Source of the DNA: Nannocystis sp.
Lineage (GTDB): Bacteria > Myxococcota_A > Polyangia > Nannocystales > Nannocystaceae
DNA length: 64,000 nt
Assembly: GCA_016712315.1 (NCBI GenBank)
Contig: JADJRG010000013.1
Coordinates: forward strand, 62,001 to 126,000
Direction: 5' to 3'
Part shown: piece after piece, positions 1 through 8,146 of the stretch
How positions within the stretch are numbered: the stretch's first letter is position 1
How the letters are laid out: each line of letters begins with the position of its first letter
Position numbers and translations under genes: made by a program
The notes under the pieces: generated by a model
Told to the model about the DNA's origin: nothing
Databases searched by the model: none
Seen by the model: the letters and a program-made list of their open reading frames with translations, nothing else

Positions 1-498
1 GCCCTCGCCCGCACCGTCGCCCTCTTCCTGCTCATCCCCGGCTACGCGCTCGTCCACCGCTACGGGAGCGGCCGCGCGCGCGCCCCTGGGCGCACCAGCC
101 CGGCCGTGCTGATCTTCTTCCTCGCGCTCTGGGCCGCGCTCATCGCGGCGCTCTCCCTCACCGGCCTCGGCCGCGTCGCCCTCGCCCTCGTCTTGGCGCT
201 GCAAGTCGCCGCGGCGATCAACCAGATCAAGGGCGCGCTCGAGCACGGCGGCGACGTCGGCGCCGCCGAAGAGCTCCTGCTCCGCTCACGCACCCTCACC
301 ACCCGGCTCGGCCCCTGGCTCCTCCCCTTCTACGTCACCGTCTTCCACTTCGAGCACCACCTCGTCGATCAAGTCCCCTGGTACCGGCTGCGGGCCTTCC
401 ACCGCGCCCTCGACGGGCGGGTCCCTGCCGCCCTGCGCCCGCGCCTCTTCCGCGCGGATCTCCTCCGCGTGCTCGCAGGGCGTGAGGCTCGCGCCTGA
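1..498 (+). CDS. Fatty acid desaturase, C-terminal part (5' end outside window)
   Basis: The frame is open from base 1, so the gene begins to the left of the window; 165 residues are visible. It has two hydrophobic segments, an NQIKG motif and a C-terminal HFEHHL...VPWYRL stretch. The HxxHH third histidine box followed by a VPxYxL motif is how membrane fatty acid desaturases end. The earlier histidine boxes are not visible. The stop overlaps the ATG of the next gene (TGATG), so the two are probably translationally coupled. Such enzymes insert double bonds into membrane-bound acyl chains using a di-iron centre. Substrate and regiospecificity cannot be told from this fragment. Confidence 0.7.
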   Translation, partial: ALARTVALFLLIPGYALVHRYGSGRARAPGRTSPAVLIFFLALWAALIAALSLTGLGRVALALVLALQVAAAINQIKGALEHGGDVGAAEELLLRSRTLTTRLGPWLLPFYVTVFHFEHHLVDQVPWYRLRAFHRALDGRVPAALRPRLFRADLLRVLAGREARA

Positions 499-1172
499 TG
501 CTCGCGCTGCTCCCCCTCTTTATCCTCTACGTCGCCTACCTCACCCTCGACGCGCGCCAGTACCGACGCACCGGCGAGTACGAGAACCGCCCCGCCCGCC
601 TGCTCAAGCTCGCCTCCGTCGTCCTGCTCGCGCTGCTCGTCTGGTGGCCCGCGCCGGGCGAGGGAGAGCTCACCCTGCTCCGCCTCGCCTTCGTCTTCAC
701 CGTCCTCGGCGACCTCTTCTTCAGCGTCCTGAGGCGCTTCGTCGTCGGCGTCGCCATGTTCGCAGTCGTCCAGTGCGCCTACATCGCCCGCCACGCCGCG
801 GGGCTGCGCCTCGCCGTCGACGAGGCGCTCATCCTCACCGGCGCCCTCGCCTACGGCCTCCTGCTCTTCCTCGCCGTCCGCCGCGGCCTCGCCGCCAAGC
901 GGCTCGTCTGGCCCGTCGGCCTCTACATCGCCGTCTCTGCGGTGTCACTATGGATGGCCCTCGCGCAGCTCGTACGCGGAGCCATGCCCATGGAGTACGC
1001 CCTCCGGGTCGCCCTGGGCGTCAGCCTGCTCGGCCTCTGCGACTCCACCATCCCGGTGCGGATGGTCCTCCAGGGGCGCGCCCGTCAGCGGGTCGGCCTC
1101 GCCACCTGGGCCGTCTACGTGCCCGCCCTCGTGCTCCTCGCCGCCAGCGGACCGACCCTGCTCGCCTGGTGA
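498..1172 (+). CDS. YhhN/TMEM86-family membrane protein (lysoplasmalogenase-like)
   Basis: A 224-residue polytopic membrane protein with about seven to eight hydrophobic segments. The stretch FTVLGDLFFS, then a phenylalanine/glycine-rich helix and a conserved tyrosine-isoleucine-arginine-histidine region, resembles the YhhN family. Known members hydrolyse the vinyl-ether bond of lysoplasmalogens. The ATG overlaps the stop of the upstream desaturase and the gene is followed 12 nt later by another desaturase, so the three probably form a lipid-remodelling operon. Myxobacteria are known to make plasmalogens, which fits, but the family call rests on motif recognition by eye. Confidence 0.6.
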   Translation: MLALLPLFILYVAYLTLDARQYRRTGEYENRPARLLKLASVVLLALLVWWPAPGEGELTLLRLAFVFTVLGDLFFSVLRRFVVGVAMFAVVQCAYIARHAAGLRLAVDEALILTGALAYGLLLFLAVRRGLAAKRLVWPVGLYIAVSAVSLWMALAQLVRGAMPMEYALRVALGVSLLGLCDSTIPVRMVLQGRARQRVGLATWAVYVPALVLLAASGPTLLAW

Positions 1173-1184
1173 ACCAGAGGTCCC

Positions 1185-2213
1185 ATGAGCGACACCACCC
1201 ATCGACGCCCTGACGCTGAGATCCTCCAAGACACCCGCGCCTTCGCCCGCGCTCGCGACCCGATCGCGTCCTGGCAGCTCCTCTCGACCCTCGCCTGTCA
1301 CGCCGCCCTCCTGCTGCTCATCGGCGCTCTCCCGCTGCCGTGGGTGTTCGCCCCCAGCCTCGCGCTCGTCGGCACCATCATCCGCCTCTTCGTCCTCCAG
1401 CACGACGCTGGCCACCAGAGCCTCTTCACGCGCAGGCGGGTCAACGACCTCGCGGGCACCTGCCTCTCGTTCCTCACCGGCGTCTCCTACGAGGCCTGGA
1501 AGACCGAGCACGCCTGGCACCACAACCACCAGGGCAAGCTCTCGCACCGCGGCGTCGACCGCATGAACAGCCCGATGACCGCCGCGGAGGCGCGCGAGGG
1601 CCCCGACGCGGCCCGCCTCCGCGCCCGCAAGATCTCCGCCCACAGCGTCTTCTTCCTCGGCGCGGTCAGCCTGCTCATCCTGCGCAAGGTGAGCGGCGGA
1701 TACTTTCAGTTCCGACCCAATTTCCGCTGGCCCTTCTATGGGCGAGTGCGCATGCGACGCGGCGTCCTGCTCACGAACATCGGCCACCTCGCGCTCCACC
1801 TCGCCGGCTTCGCGGCGCTCGGCGGTCGCTGGCTGCTCGTCCTGCTCGCGCTCTGGATCGCGGGAGGGCTCGGCGCCAGCCTCTTCTGGGTGCAGCACAA
1901 TTTTGAGCGCACCTGGCACGCGGACGACCGCGACTGGTCCTTCACCCGCGTCGCGCTCGATGGCTCGAGCTACGTACGACTGGGGCCGCTGCTGCGCTGG
2001 GTCACTGGCAGCATCGGCCTCCATCATGTCCACCACCTCAACCCTGGCATCCCGAACTACCGCCTCGAAGAGGCGCGGCGAGCCGTGCCCGAGCTCGCCG
2101 CCGTCCCCCCTCTCACCCGCGCCGATCTCCGTCGCTGCTACACCCACGTCTTCTGGGATGGCGCCGCTGGGCGGCAGGTCCCTGCGGAGCGGGTCGGAGT
2201 CGGTCCTGGCTAG
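1185..2213 (+). CDS. Membrane fatty acid desaturase
   Basis: A 342-residue integral membrane di-iron desaturase. The three histidine boxes are visible: HDAGH near residue 68, HAWHHNH near 107, and LHHVHHLNP near 280 with PNYRLEEA after it. Hydrophobic pairs separate the boxes as in the FA_desaturase family, and the length is normal. The ATG at 1185 has a purine-rich AGAGG just upstream. It is the third gene of the desaturase/YhhN/desaturase group and converges on the kinase gene that follows. The acyl substrate and position of desaturation are unknown. Confidence 0.85.
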   Translation: MSDTTHRRPDAEILQDTRAFARARDPIASWQLLSTLACHAALLLLIGALPLPWVFAPSLALVGTIIRLFVLQHDAGHQSLFTRRRVNDLAGTCLSFLTGVSYEAWKTEHAWHHNHQGKLSHRGVDRMNSPMTAAEAREGPDAARLRARKISAHSVFFLGAVSLLILRKVSGGYFQFRPNFRWPFYGRVRMRRGVLLTNIGHLALHLAGFAALGGRWLLVLLALWIAGGLGASLFWVQHNFERTWHADDRDWSFTRVALDGSSYVRLGPLLRWVTGSIGLHHVHHLNPGIPNYRLEEARRAVPELAAVPPLTRADLRRCYTHVFWDGAAGRQVPAERVGVGPG

Positions 2214-2291
2214 CTGCGCCGGACGAAGCGGATCATCGCCGGCACGACCTGACCAGCAGCGCCCACACCTACAAGTTCGTGATCGATCGGC

Positions 2292-3449
2292 CTACCGACG
2301 TGATGGCCCGTCGCTCGACTGCTCGGCTGCGCACTCGATCAAGAGCGCCAGCGGCTCCCACTGCGGGTTCTTTGATGTGGCCCTCGCCGCGAGCACACGC
2401 GCCGCCTCGTCATCCATGTCACGCCAAGCCGTGAGGCTCGCCGCCGCCTCCTCCACGCCATGATGGCTCTTGAGACAGCAGAGACCGAGCCCAGGATCGA
2501 CCCCAGGATCGATCCTCGCGAGCTCGCCCGCGAGCTCCTTTAGAAAAATCGCGGCGTCGGCGGGGCGCTGCGCCGGATTCTTGTAGAGGGCGCTCGCGAT
2601 CAGGGCGTCGAGGTTTTTTGAGATCCCGCGCTGGGGCGCCTGGTCGCTCACCGAGGGCGCGACCTTGGCGGCGTGGGCGCTGAGCACCTCCAGCACGTTC
2701 GCGCCGGGGAAGGGCACCTTGCGCGTGAGCATTTCAAAAAGGATCACGCCGACGGCGTAGAGATCGGCGGCGGGGGTGATCGGCTCCTCACGGGCCTGCT
2801 CGGGCGAGACATACGCGAGCGTGCCGATCAGCGCGCCGGGGGCCGAGCTCGGCGCGATCGAGATCAGCGGGCCGGCGTGGATCTTCGCGAGGCCGAGATC
2901 CAAGAGCACGAGGTGATCGCGGCCGTAGCGCTGGACGATGAGACAGTTCTCGGGCTTGAGGTCGCGATGCACGACGCCGAGGCGATGGATCGCGGTGAGG
3001 CCGTCGAGGAGCTGGATCGTGAGGCGCAGGGCGTCCGCGATCGAGATCGAGCCCGCGAGGATCCGTTGTCGCAGCGTGAGCCCTTTAAGAAGAGGCATTA
3101 CGAGGAAGAGCACGGGCTCGCCGCCGGGTGCGGCCGGCTGCTCGCCGTGATCCAAGATCGGAACCACGTGCGGGTGATCGATCTGGGCGCTGATGAAGGC
3201 CTCCTGATAAAATCTGCGGCGCTGCTCGGGCCAGCGGCCATGCTCGGGGTGCAGCGCCTTGATCGCGACGCGCCGACGCAGGCGGAGATCGAGGGCCTCG
3301 TAGATGTCGGCCATGCCGCCGGGGGCGATGAGGGCGTCGAGGCGAAAGCGGTCGAGCAAGGTACGGCTGCGGAGGTCGGGGCCACGCGGGTGGAGCGGGT
3401 TGATCGAAGCGGCGCTACCCGGCGGACGAGGGGGCGAGAGCGGCGTCAT
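2292..3449 (-). CDS. Serine/threonine protein kinase (cassette copy 1)
   Basis: A 385-residue cytoplasmic kinase. The glycine loop is IAPGGMADIYEA (near 41-52), the catalytic lysine is in VAIK (K64), the catalytic loop is HRDLKPEN (D163), and the magnesium loop reads DLG instead of DFG near 184. SPEQ replaces APE. The kinase fold ends near residue 310; a roughly 70-residue tail has no recognisable domain and there is no membrane segment. The start overlaps the stop of the upstream small gene by four bases (ATGA), so the pair is coupled. A close paralogue with the same partner lies at 17348-18421. The substrate is unknown; the DLG motif is common among active bacterial kinases. Confidence 0.88.
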   Translation of the reverse strand: MTPLSPPRPPGSAASINPLHPRGPDLRSRTLLDRFRLDALIAPGGMADIYEALDLRLRRRVAIKALHPEHGRWPEQRRRFYQEAFISAQIDHPHVVPILDHGEQPAAPGGEPVLFLVMPLLKGLTLRQRILAGSISIADALRLTIQLLDGLTAIHRLGVVHRDLKPENCLIVQRYGRDHLVLLDLGLAKIHAGPLISIAPSSAPGALIGTLAYVSPEQAREEPITPAADLYAVGVILFEMLTRKVPFPGANVLEVLSAHAAKVAPSVSDQAPQRGISKNLDALIASALYKNPAQRPADAAIFLKELAGELARIDPGVDPGLGLCCLKSHHGVEEAAASLTAWRDMDDEAARVLAARATSKNPQWEPLALLIECAAEQSSDGPSRR

Positions 3450-3709
3450 ACGCCACCCCGGGCCGTGTGAACGCCGTCGGCCTCGCGTCGACGCAGCCAG
3501 CGGAGGAGCTGACGCAAGAAGTCATCGGCGGTGGGGAACAGCGCCACCTCGACCGACTCGCCGCCATCCGGCCCGCTCAGGCGCGTCTCGGCGCGAACAA
3601 CCGGCGTGTCCTTGTGGTCAGCTTCGACGCTCACACACGCGGCGGGCAGCCGCAGGCGGAGCTGACCGCTGTCGGTGGTGATAGTGAGGGTGTTGGCGGG
3701 GTGCTTCAC
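3446..3709 (-). CDS. Small conserved protein paired with the kinase (copy 1)
   Basis: An 87-residue protein of unknown function. It shares with the protein at 18421-18681 a core reading GQLRLRLPAACV, then RAETRL, a GGESVEVALFP-ADDFL block and a WLRRR tail; the N-terminal half looks beta-rich and the C-terminal part helical. I chose GTG at 3709 because it aligns with the ATG of the paralogue (both followed two codons later by Pro-Ala); a TTG at 3724 is an alternative. There is no clear Shine-Dalgarno, and promoter-like bases run up to the start, suggesting a leaderless transcript. Constant pairing with a kinase suggests a regulator or substrate (inference). Confidence 0.6.
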   Translation of the reverse strand: MKHPANTLTITTDSGQLRLRLPAACVSVEADHKDTPVVRAETRLSGPDGGESVEVALFPTADDFLRQLLRWLRRREADGVHTARGGV

Positions 3710-3755
3710 ATGGTTATGAAACAAAGTCCGGCCGGCATGGTCAAGTTATGAAAAT
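3707..3755 (-). promoter_or_regulatory. Promoter-like element P1 with paired TTTCATAAC boxes
   Basis: Read on the minus strand, TTTCATAACTTGACC (3739-3753) is followed by ATGCCGGCCGG and then a second TTTCATAACC directly at the start of the small gene. TTGACC can serve as a -35 box. The same arrangement, nearly base for base, precedes the paralogous cassette at 18681. The direct TTTCATAAC repeat may be an operator. The +1 would fall at or next to the start codon. Confidence 0.5.
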
Positions 3756-3757
3756 AA

Positions 3758-5068
3758 ATGACCCGCGCGGGGCGCGGGAGGGGTTGCCTTCGCGCCGCGC
3801 GATCTCGTATCGTCACCGCGTCAAGAAGCAAGGGGGCGGAAACGAGTCCAGCATTGGAAGTCACCACCCGCCCATATTTCAAAGATCGAACCCGACAGCA
3901 TGTCGACATCAACCTCACTCACCCGCTCGATCCGTCCAAGCCGGTCCGTCGTCGCGTCGTCGCGCCGGCCGGCATGGACGCGGCCGCGGCGGTGGAGTGG
4001 GGGCGCGCGGAGGCGCTCAAGCTCTTCCGTTCGCTCTGCCAGCCGGCCGATGTTCGCGCGCAGAAACGAGGTGCAACCCAGAACGATGCGAAACCAACCC
4101 CACCCCCGATCAAGACCCTCGCGGAGTTCTGGCCGATCTTCGAGGCCAGTCACGTCGCCGAGCTCAAGTACTCGACGCGTGTTTACTATGAGACCGTGTG
4201 GACGAACGTCCGCCCGCTGCTGGGCGCCCTTCGACTCGACGAGGTCGACGAGAAGGCGCTCGCGCAGCTCCGCACGCACATGAGGCAGGAGAGGGGCTTG
4301 TCTCAGGGCTACAGCCGCCAGACCTGCGAAGCGGTGCGTGTCGCGCTACGACACGCCCGGAGCGAGGGTGCGCTGCCGAAGGGGCACGAGCTGCCGCAGA
4401 TCGCGTGGCCGAAGCAGCGGCGCGCCAAGGTCGACGTGTACTCGCGCGATGACCTCGATGTGTTGGTCGCGAGCGCGCGCAACACCGAGGAGCGCGTGCT
4501 CTTCCTGCTGCTCGCCGATGCGGCGCTGCGGATCGGCGAGTGCGCGGGCTTGATGTGGAAGGACATCCGCCTCGAGGCGCGCATGATGGTGATCCGTCGC
4601 TGCGTGACGCGGGGTCGGTTGCAAGAGACGGCGAAGGGCGAGGACGGCGAGGTCACACTCTCTCCGCGGCTCGCCGAAGCGCTGCGCGGCTTCAGGCCGC
4701 GGGGCGAGTTCGTGTTCATGCCCGACGGCTGGTTCAGCGTGCACAGCGTCGTTCGTGCGCGAAAACCCCACGTGCAAGAGGGAACCCTCGCCATGCGAGT
4801 GCGCAACGCCCAGAAGCGCGCGGGCCTGCCCGTCTACGGCCCGCACCGGATCCGCCACAGCGTGCTGACTCTGCTCGCGCACAAGGGCGTGAGCCCTTAC
4901 GCGCTCCAGGCCCTCGCCCGGCACGCGCAGCTCTCGACGACGATGAGGTACTACGTGCACCTCAAACAGAGCGCGCTCGCGGCCCAGGCCGTGGCGGCGC
5001 TTACCGCTCCCGACGCCGAGGGCAACGGGGCGGCACGAGAAGAGCGATCGCCCGTAGATCTGGCCTGA
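3758..5068 (+). CDS. Tyrosine recombinase / phage-type integrase
   Basis: A 436-residue site-specific recombinase. An arm/core-binding domain (about 118-215) precedes the catalytic domain. Visible catalytic residues are R258 in ALRIGE, a lysine near 293, HRIRH (H363, R366), H389 in ARHAQLS and the tyrosine of MRYYVH near 398-399. The set is complete, so the enzyme may be active. The start is uncertain: the first 35 residues are low-complexity, and a TTG near 3855 would remove them. It is divergent from the small-protein/kinase cassette. Its stop lies 32 nt before an RCC1 gene that has lost its 5' part, which suggests the attachment site is between the two. Confidence 0.88.
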   Translation: MTRAGRGRGCLRAARSRIVTASRSKGAETSPALEVTTRPYFKDRTRQHVDINLTHPLDPSKPVRRRVVAPAGMDAAAAVEWGRAEALKLFRSLCQPADVRAQKRGATQNDAKPTPPPIKTLAEFWPIFEASHVAELKYSTRVYYETVWTNVRPLLGALRLDEVDEKALAQLRTHMRQERGLSQGYSRQTCEAVRVALRHARSEGALPKGHELPQIAWPKQRRAKVDVYSRDDLDVLVASARNTEERVLFLLLADAALRIGECAGLMWKDIRLEARMMVIRRCVTRGRLQETAKGEDGEVTLSPRLAEALRGFRPRGEFVFMPDGWFSVHSVVRARKPHVQEGTLAMRVRNAQKRAGLPVYGPHRIRHSVLTLLAHKGVSPYALQALARHAQLSTTMRYYVHLKQSALAAQAVAALTAPDAEGNGAAREERSPVDLA

Positions 5069-5100
5069 GAGGCGAGCTACAGGCGAGTTCTGAGAAGGGG

Positions 5101-6432
5101 GTGAACAACGCGGACGAAGGGGCGTGCACGCTCGGGTGCACAGCGGCCGTGTGCGGGGACGGGCTCGTCCAGGTCGGCGTCGAGACGTGCGACGACGGCA
5201 ACAACGTCGAGGGCGACGGCTGCGAGCCCGACTGCACGGTCAAGCGCAAGGTGGTGGTCATACTGCAGCGCTCCTGCGTCCTCTTGAAGACGGGGATGGT
5301 CAGCTGCTGGGGCCACGCTGGGGCGCTGGGCACGGGCGACGCGAACAGTCTGGGTGACGATCCCGGCGAGCTGCCGACGCCGGACATCGACCTGGGCGGG
5401 ATCTCGGTCGATATCGCGGCCTCACGGGGCGGTTTCTGCGCGCTCCGAGACACTGGCGACGTTCGCTGTTGGGGCGGAAACGGCTATGGGCAGCTCGGGA
5501 TCAACAGCATCAACGACATCGGGGACGGGCCGGGCGAGATGCCGCCGAGCGACTCGAAGGTCGGCAAGCAAGTGATCTCGATCGCGGGCGGAGGAGACGA
5601 CACGCCGAGCGCCACGATGTGTGCGATCACGACCGACGGCGAGCTCCGCTGCTGGGGCAGCAACGGCTCGGGTCAGCTCGGCCTCGGTCACACCAACAAC
5701 CTCGGTGACGACCCGGGCGAGCTGCCCAGCACGGCGACGCCGGTCGGCTTCGTGCCTGTGCAGGTGTCCGTGGGCGGCCGGCACGTCTGCGCGCGCTCGG
5801 CGGCGGGGAAGGTGCGGTGCTGGGGTGACGGGAGCTTCGGTCAGCTCGGGAACGGGAGCACAGCCTCGCTCGGCGACGACCCGGGCGAGCTGCCGGTCCC
5901 CGACATCGCGCTCGGAGGCGCCGTGGCCGAGATCTCCTGCGGCAACGGCCATACCTGCGCGCGAATGAACGACGGCGCCGTCCGTTGCTGGGGGCGGAAT
6001 GACTACGGACAGCTCGGGATCGGCAGCACCCAGAGCATCGGCGACGGGCCGGGCGAGATGCCCCCAGCCAACGTCGCCCTCGGCGGCACCATCAAGAGCA
6101 TCGCCAGCGGCAACTTCCACACCTGCGCGCTCCGCAGCGACGACAGCACTGTCCGCTGCTGGGGCCGGAATCACCGCGGGCAGCTCGGGATCGGCAGCAC
6201 GCAGAGCATCGGCGACGGTCCGGGCGAGATGCCGCCCGCGGACGCGAAGCTCGGCGGCGCCGCCCTGGCGGTCTTCGCCGGGGCGAGCAGTAACCACGCC
6301 TTCGCGTTCTTGGCCGGGATGCAGCTGCGCGGATGGGGCCAGAATGACGACGGCCAGCTCGGCCTCGGCCACGTCGCGCACATCGGCGACAACGAGCTGC
6401 CGTCGTCGGCGCCCTTCGTGCCCTACGAGTGA
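5101..6432 (+). pseudogene. RCC1-repeat / DUF4215 protein lacking its N-terminus
   Basis: About 443 residues. The frame opens inside a DUF4215-type cysteine motif (NNADEGACT..C..AVCGDG), continues through a second one (CDDGNNVEGDGC..DC) and then about seven RCC1-like repeats, each with an RCWG...GQLG core and a GD.PGE.P spacer. Family members in myxobacteria are normally secreted and start with a signal peptide and linker; none is present. A GTG at 5101 follows GAGAAGGGG too closely to be a convincing start. The break lies about 30 nt past the integrase stop, so element integration probably removed or displaced the 5' half. It might still be expressed as a cytoplasmic fragment. Confidence 0.7.
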
Positions 6433-6641
6433 GGCGCCGGTCCATCGCGCCGCGGCGGTGAGGGGATACGGCGCGCGGGATCGTGATGAGCGCCCGCACC
6501 AGGGCACGCGCAGCAGCACGCGAAATTTCAGCGCGATGACTCGGCGCGTGACCATCGACTCTTCATTGAAGCAGCAACGAGCGCGCTCGATCCGCACTCG
6601 ATGTGCTACCATTTCGAGTCTGTGTGGTTGTGGTGGGGGTT

Positions 6642-8144
6642 ATGATGGCGACGCGGGAGGAGGGAGTGTCCCTACGACGAGGGGGGCGACGGGGCCCTCG
6701 TGGCGCGTCGTGGGCGCTCGCTGCGGGGCTCATGGGCGGTCTCGCGGCGGCGCCGGCTGCTGCGACGGATCCCGCAGTAGATGTCTCTGAAGACAGGTCC
6801 GTACCCGAGGCGCCGGAGATCCCGTGGATCCGTCGATACCGGCCGCGGCGCGGCCTCGTCGAGCTCGGGGTCGGGGCAGGCGTCCTGCTGCCCAGCGCCG
6901 ATCATGAGCTCTACAACTACATGACGCCGTGGCGGCCGCTGCGGCCGGCCGCGGCCGATCTTGTGCTGAGGGCCGGCTTCTACCCGCTCTCCTTCGTCGG
7001 GATCGAGGGAGAGGGCGCGGTGGGGCGGGCCGGGATCGTCGACGGCGGCTCGGCGACGATCCTCGGCGGTCGCGGCCACTTGGTCGCCCAGCTCCCGCTC
7101 TTCAGCGTTGTCCCCTTCGTGTTGGTCGGCGGCGGCGCCCTCGGCGTGGTCGGCGGCCTCGGCCGCGACGTTGACCCGTCGCTGCACTTCGGCGGCGGCG
7201 TGAAGGTCTTGATCAGCCGGTGGGTGGGCGTACGCGTCGACGCGCGCGCGCACGTCGGCCCGGCGCATACGGTCGAGGCGGATCGTACCTTCCACCCTGA
7301 GCTGCTGGCGTCGCTCGTCGTCACCCTCGCGCGGCCCTACCTCGACACCGACGGCGACGGCGTCCCTGATCCTGGGCAGAAGGCGCCGCGAGAGGACGCG
7401 TGCCCGCGACAAGCCGGCGTCGTCTCCCTCCTGGGCTGCCCCGACCGCGACCGCGATGGCCTGCGCGATCAAGACGATCGTTGCCCAGACGAGGCGGGCC
7501 TCGCTCCGCGCGACGGCTGCCCGCCGCTGCGCGACAGCGACGGCGACGGCTTCTACGATCCCGAGCAGTACGAGATCCCAGAAGGGCGCGTCGACGCTTG
7601 CCCGGGCGAGGGGGGGGTGCCCGAGTATCAGGGCTGCATCGCCCCAGACAGCGACGGCGACGGCCTCGACGACTTACATGACGGCTGCGTCGACGCGGCC
7701 GAGGTCGTCAACGGCTTTGAAGACGGCGACGGCTGCCCAGATCGTGTGCCTCCCGATCTCGAGCGGATCTTGGGCACGATCCGCGGGATCAGCTTCGGCT
7801 TCCTCAGCGCTCGGATCACCGAGGGCTCGCGCCCCGCGATCGTCGACGCCGCGAAGGTGCTCGCCGAGTACCCAGAGCTCAAGCTCGAGATCCAGGGGCA
7901 CACCGACGCCGACGGCGACCCCGAGTTCAACCGCGCGCTCTCGCGGCGGCGCGCGGCGGCGGTCCGCAAGGCGCTCATCGCCGAGGGGATCGCCGCCGGT
8001 CGGCTCCGCGCGGTCGGCTACGGCGGCGAGCGTCCGATCGCGAGCAACGAGGACGAGGCCGGTCGCGCCAAGAATCGACGGATCGAGCTGCGCCTCGTCG
8101 GCATCGACGGCGCGCTGATCGAGCTGCCTGAGGGGGGAGGGTGA
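6642..8144 (+). CDS. OmpA-family outer-membrane protein with thrombospondin-3 repeats
   Basis: A 500-residue envelope protein. After an Arg-rich N-terminus and a hydrophobic signal segment ending in Ala-rich APAAATD comes a beta-barrel-like domain (about 70-235). Calcium-binding D-x-D-x-D-G type thrombospondin-3 repeats with paired cysteines follow (about 240-370), then a C-terminal OmpA peptidoglycan-binding domain (about 380-490, with GHTDADGD and NRRIELR). The ATG at 6642 follows a GGTGGGGG sequence. It ends two bases before the CHAT gene and is probably the first gene of that operon, which may tie the downstream proteins to the envelope (inference). Confidence 0.85.
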   Translation: MMATREEGVSLRRGGRRGPRGASWALAAGLMGGLAAAPAAATDPAVDVSEDRSVPEAPEIPWIRRYRPRRGLVELGVGAGVLLPSADHELYNYMTPWRPLRPAAADLVLRAGFYPLSFVGIEGEGAVGRAGIVDGGSATILGGRGHLVAQLPLFSVVPFVLVGGGALGVVGGLGRDVDPSLHFGGGVKVLISRWVGVRVDARAHVGPAHTVEADRTFHPELLASLVVTLARPYLDTDGDGVPDPGQKAPREDACPRQAGVVSLLGCPDRDRDGLRDQDDRCPDEAGLAPRDGCPPLRDSDGDGFYDPEQYEIPEGRVDACPGEGGVPEYQGCIAPDSDGDGLDDLHDGCVDAAEVVNGFEDGDGCPDRVPPDLERILGTIRGISFGFLSARITEGSRPAIVDAAKVLAEYPELKLEIQGHTDADGDPEFNRALSRRRAAAVRKALIAEGIAAGRLRAVGYGGERPIASNEDEAGRAKNRRIELRLVGIDGALIELPEGGG

Positions 8145-8146
8145 CG

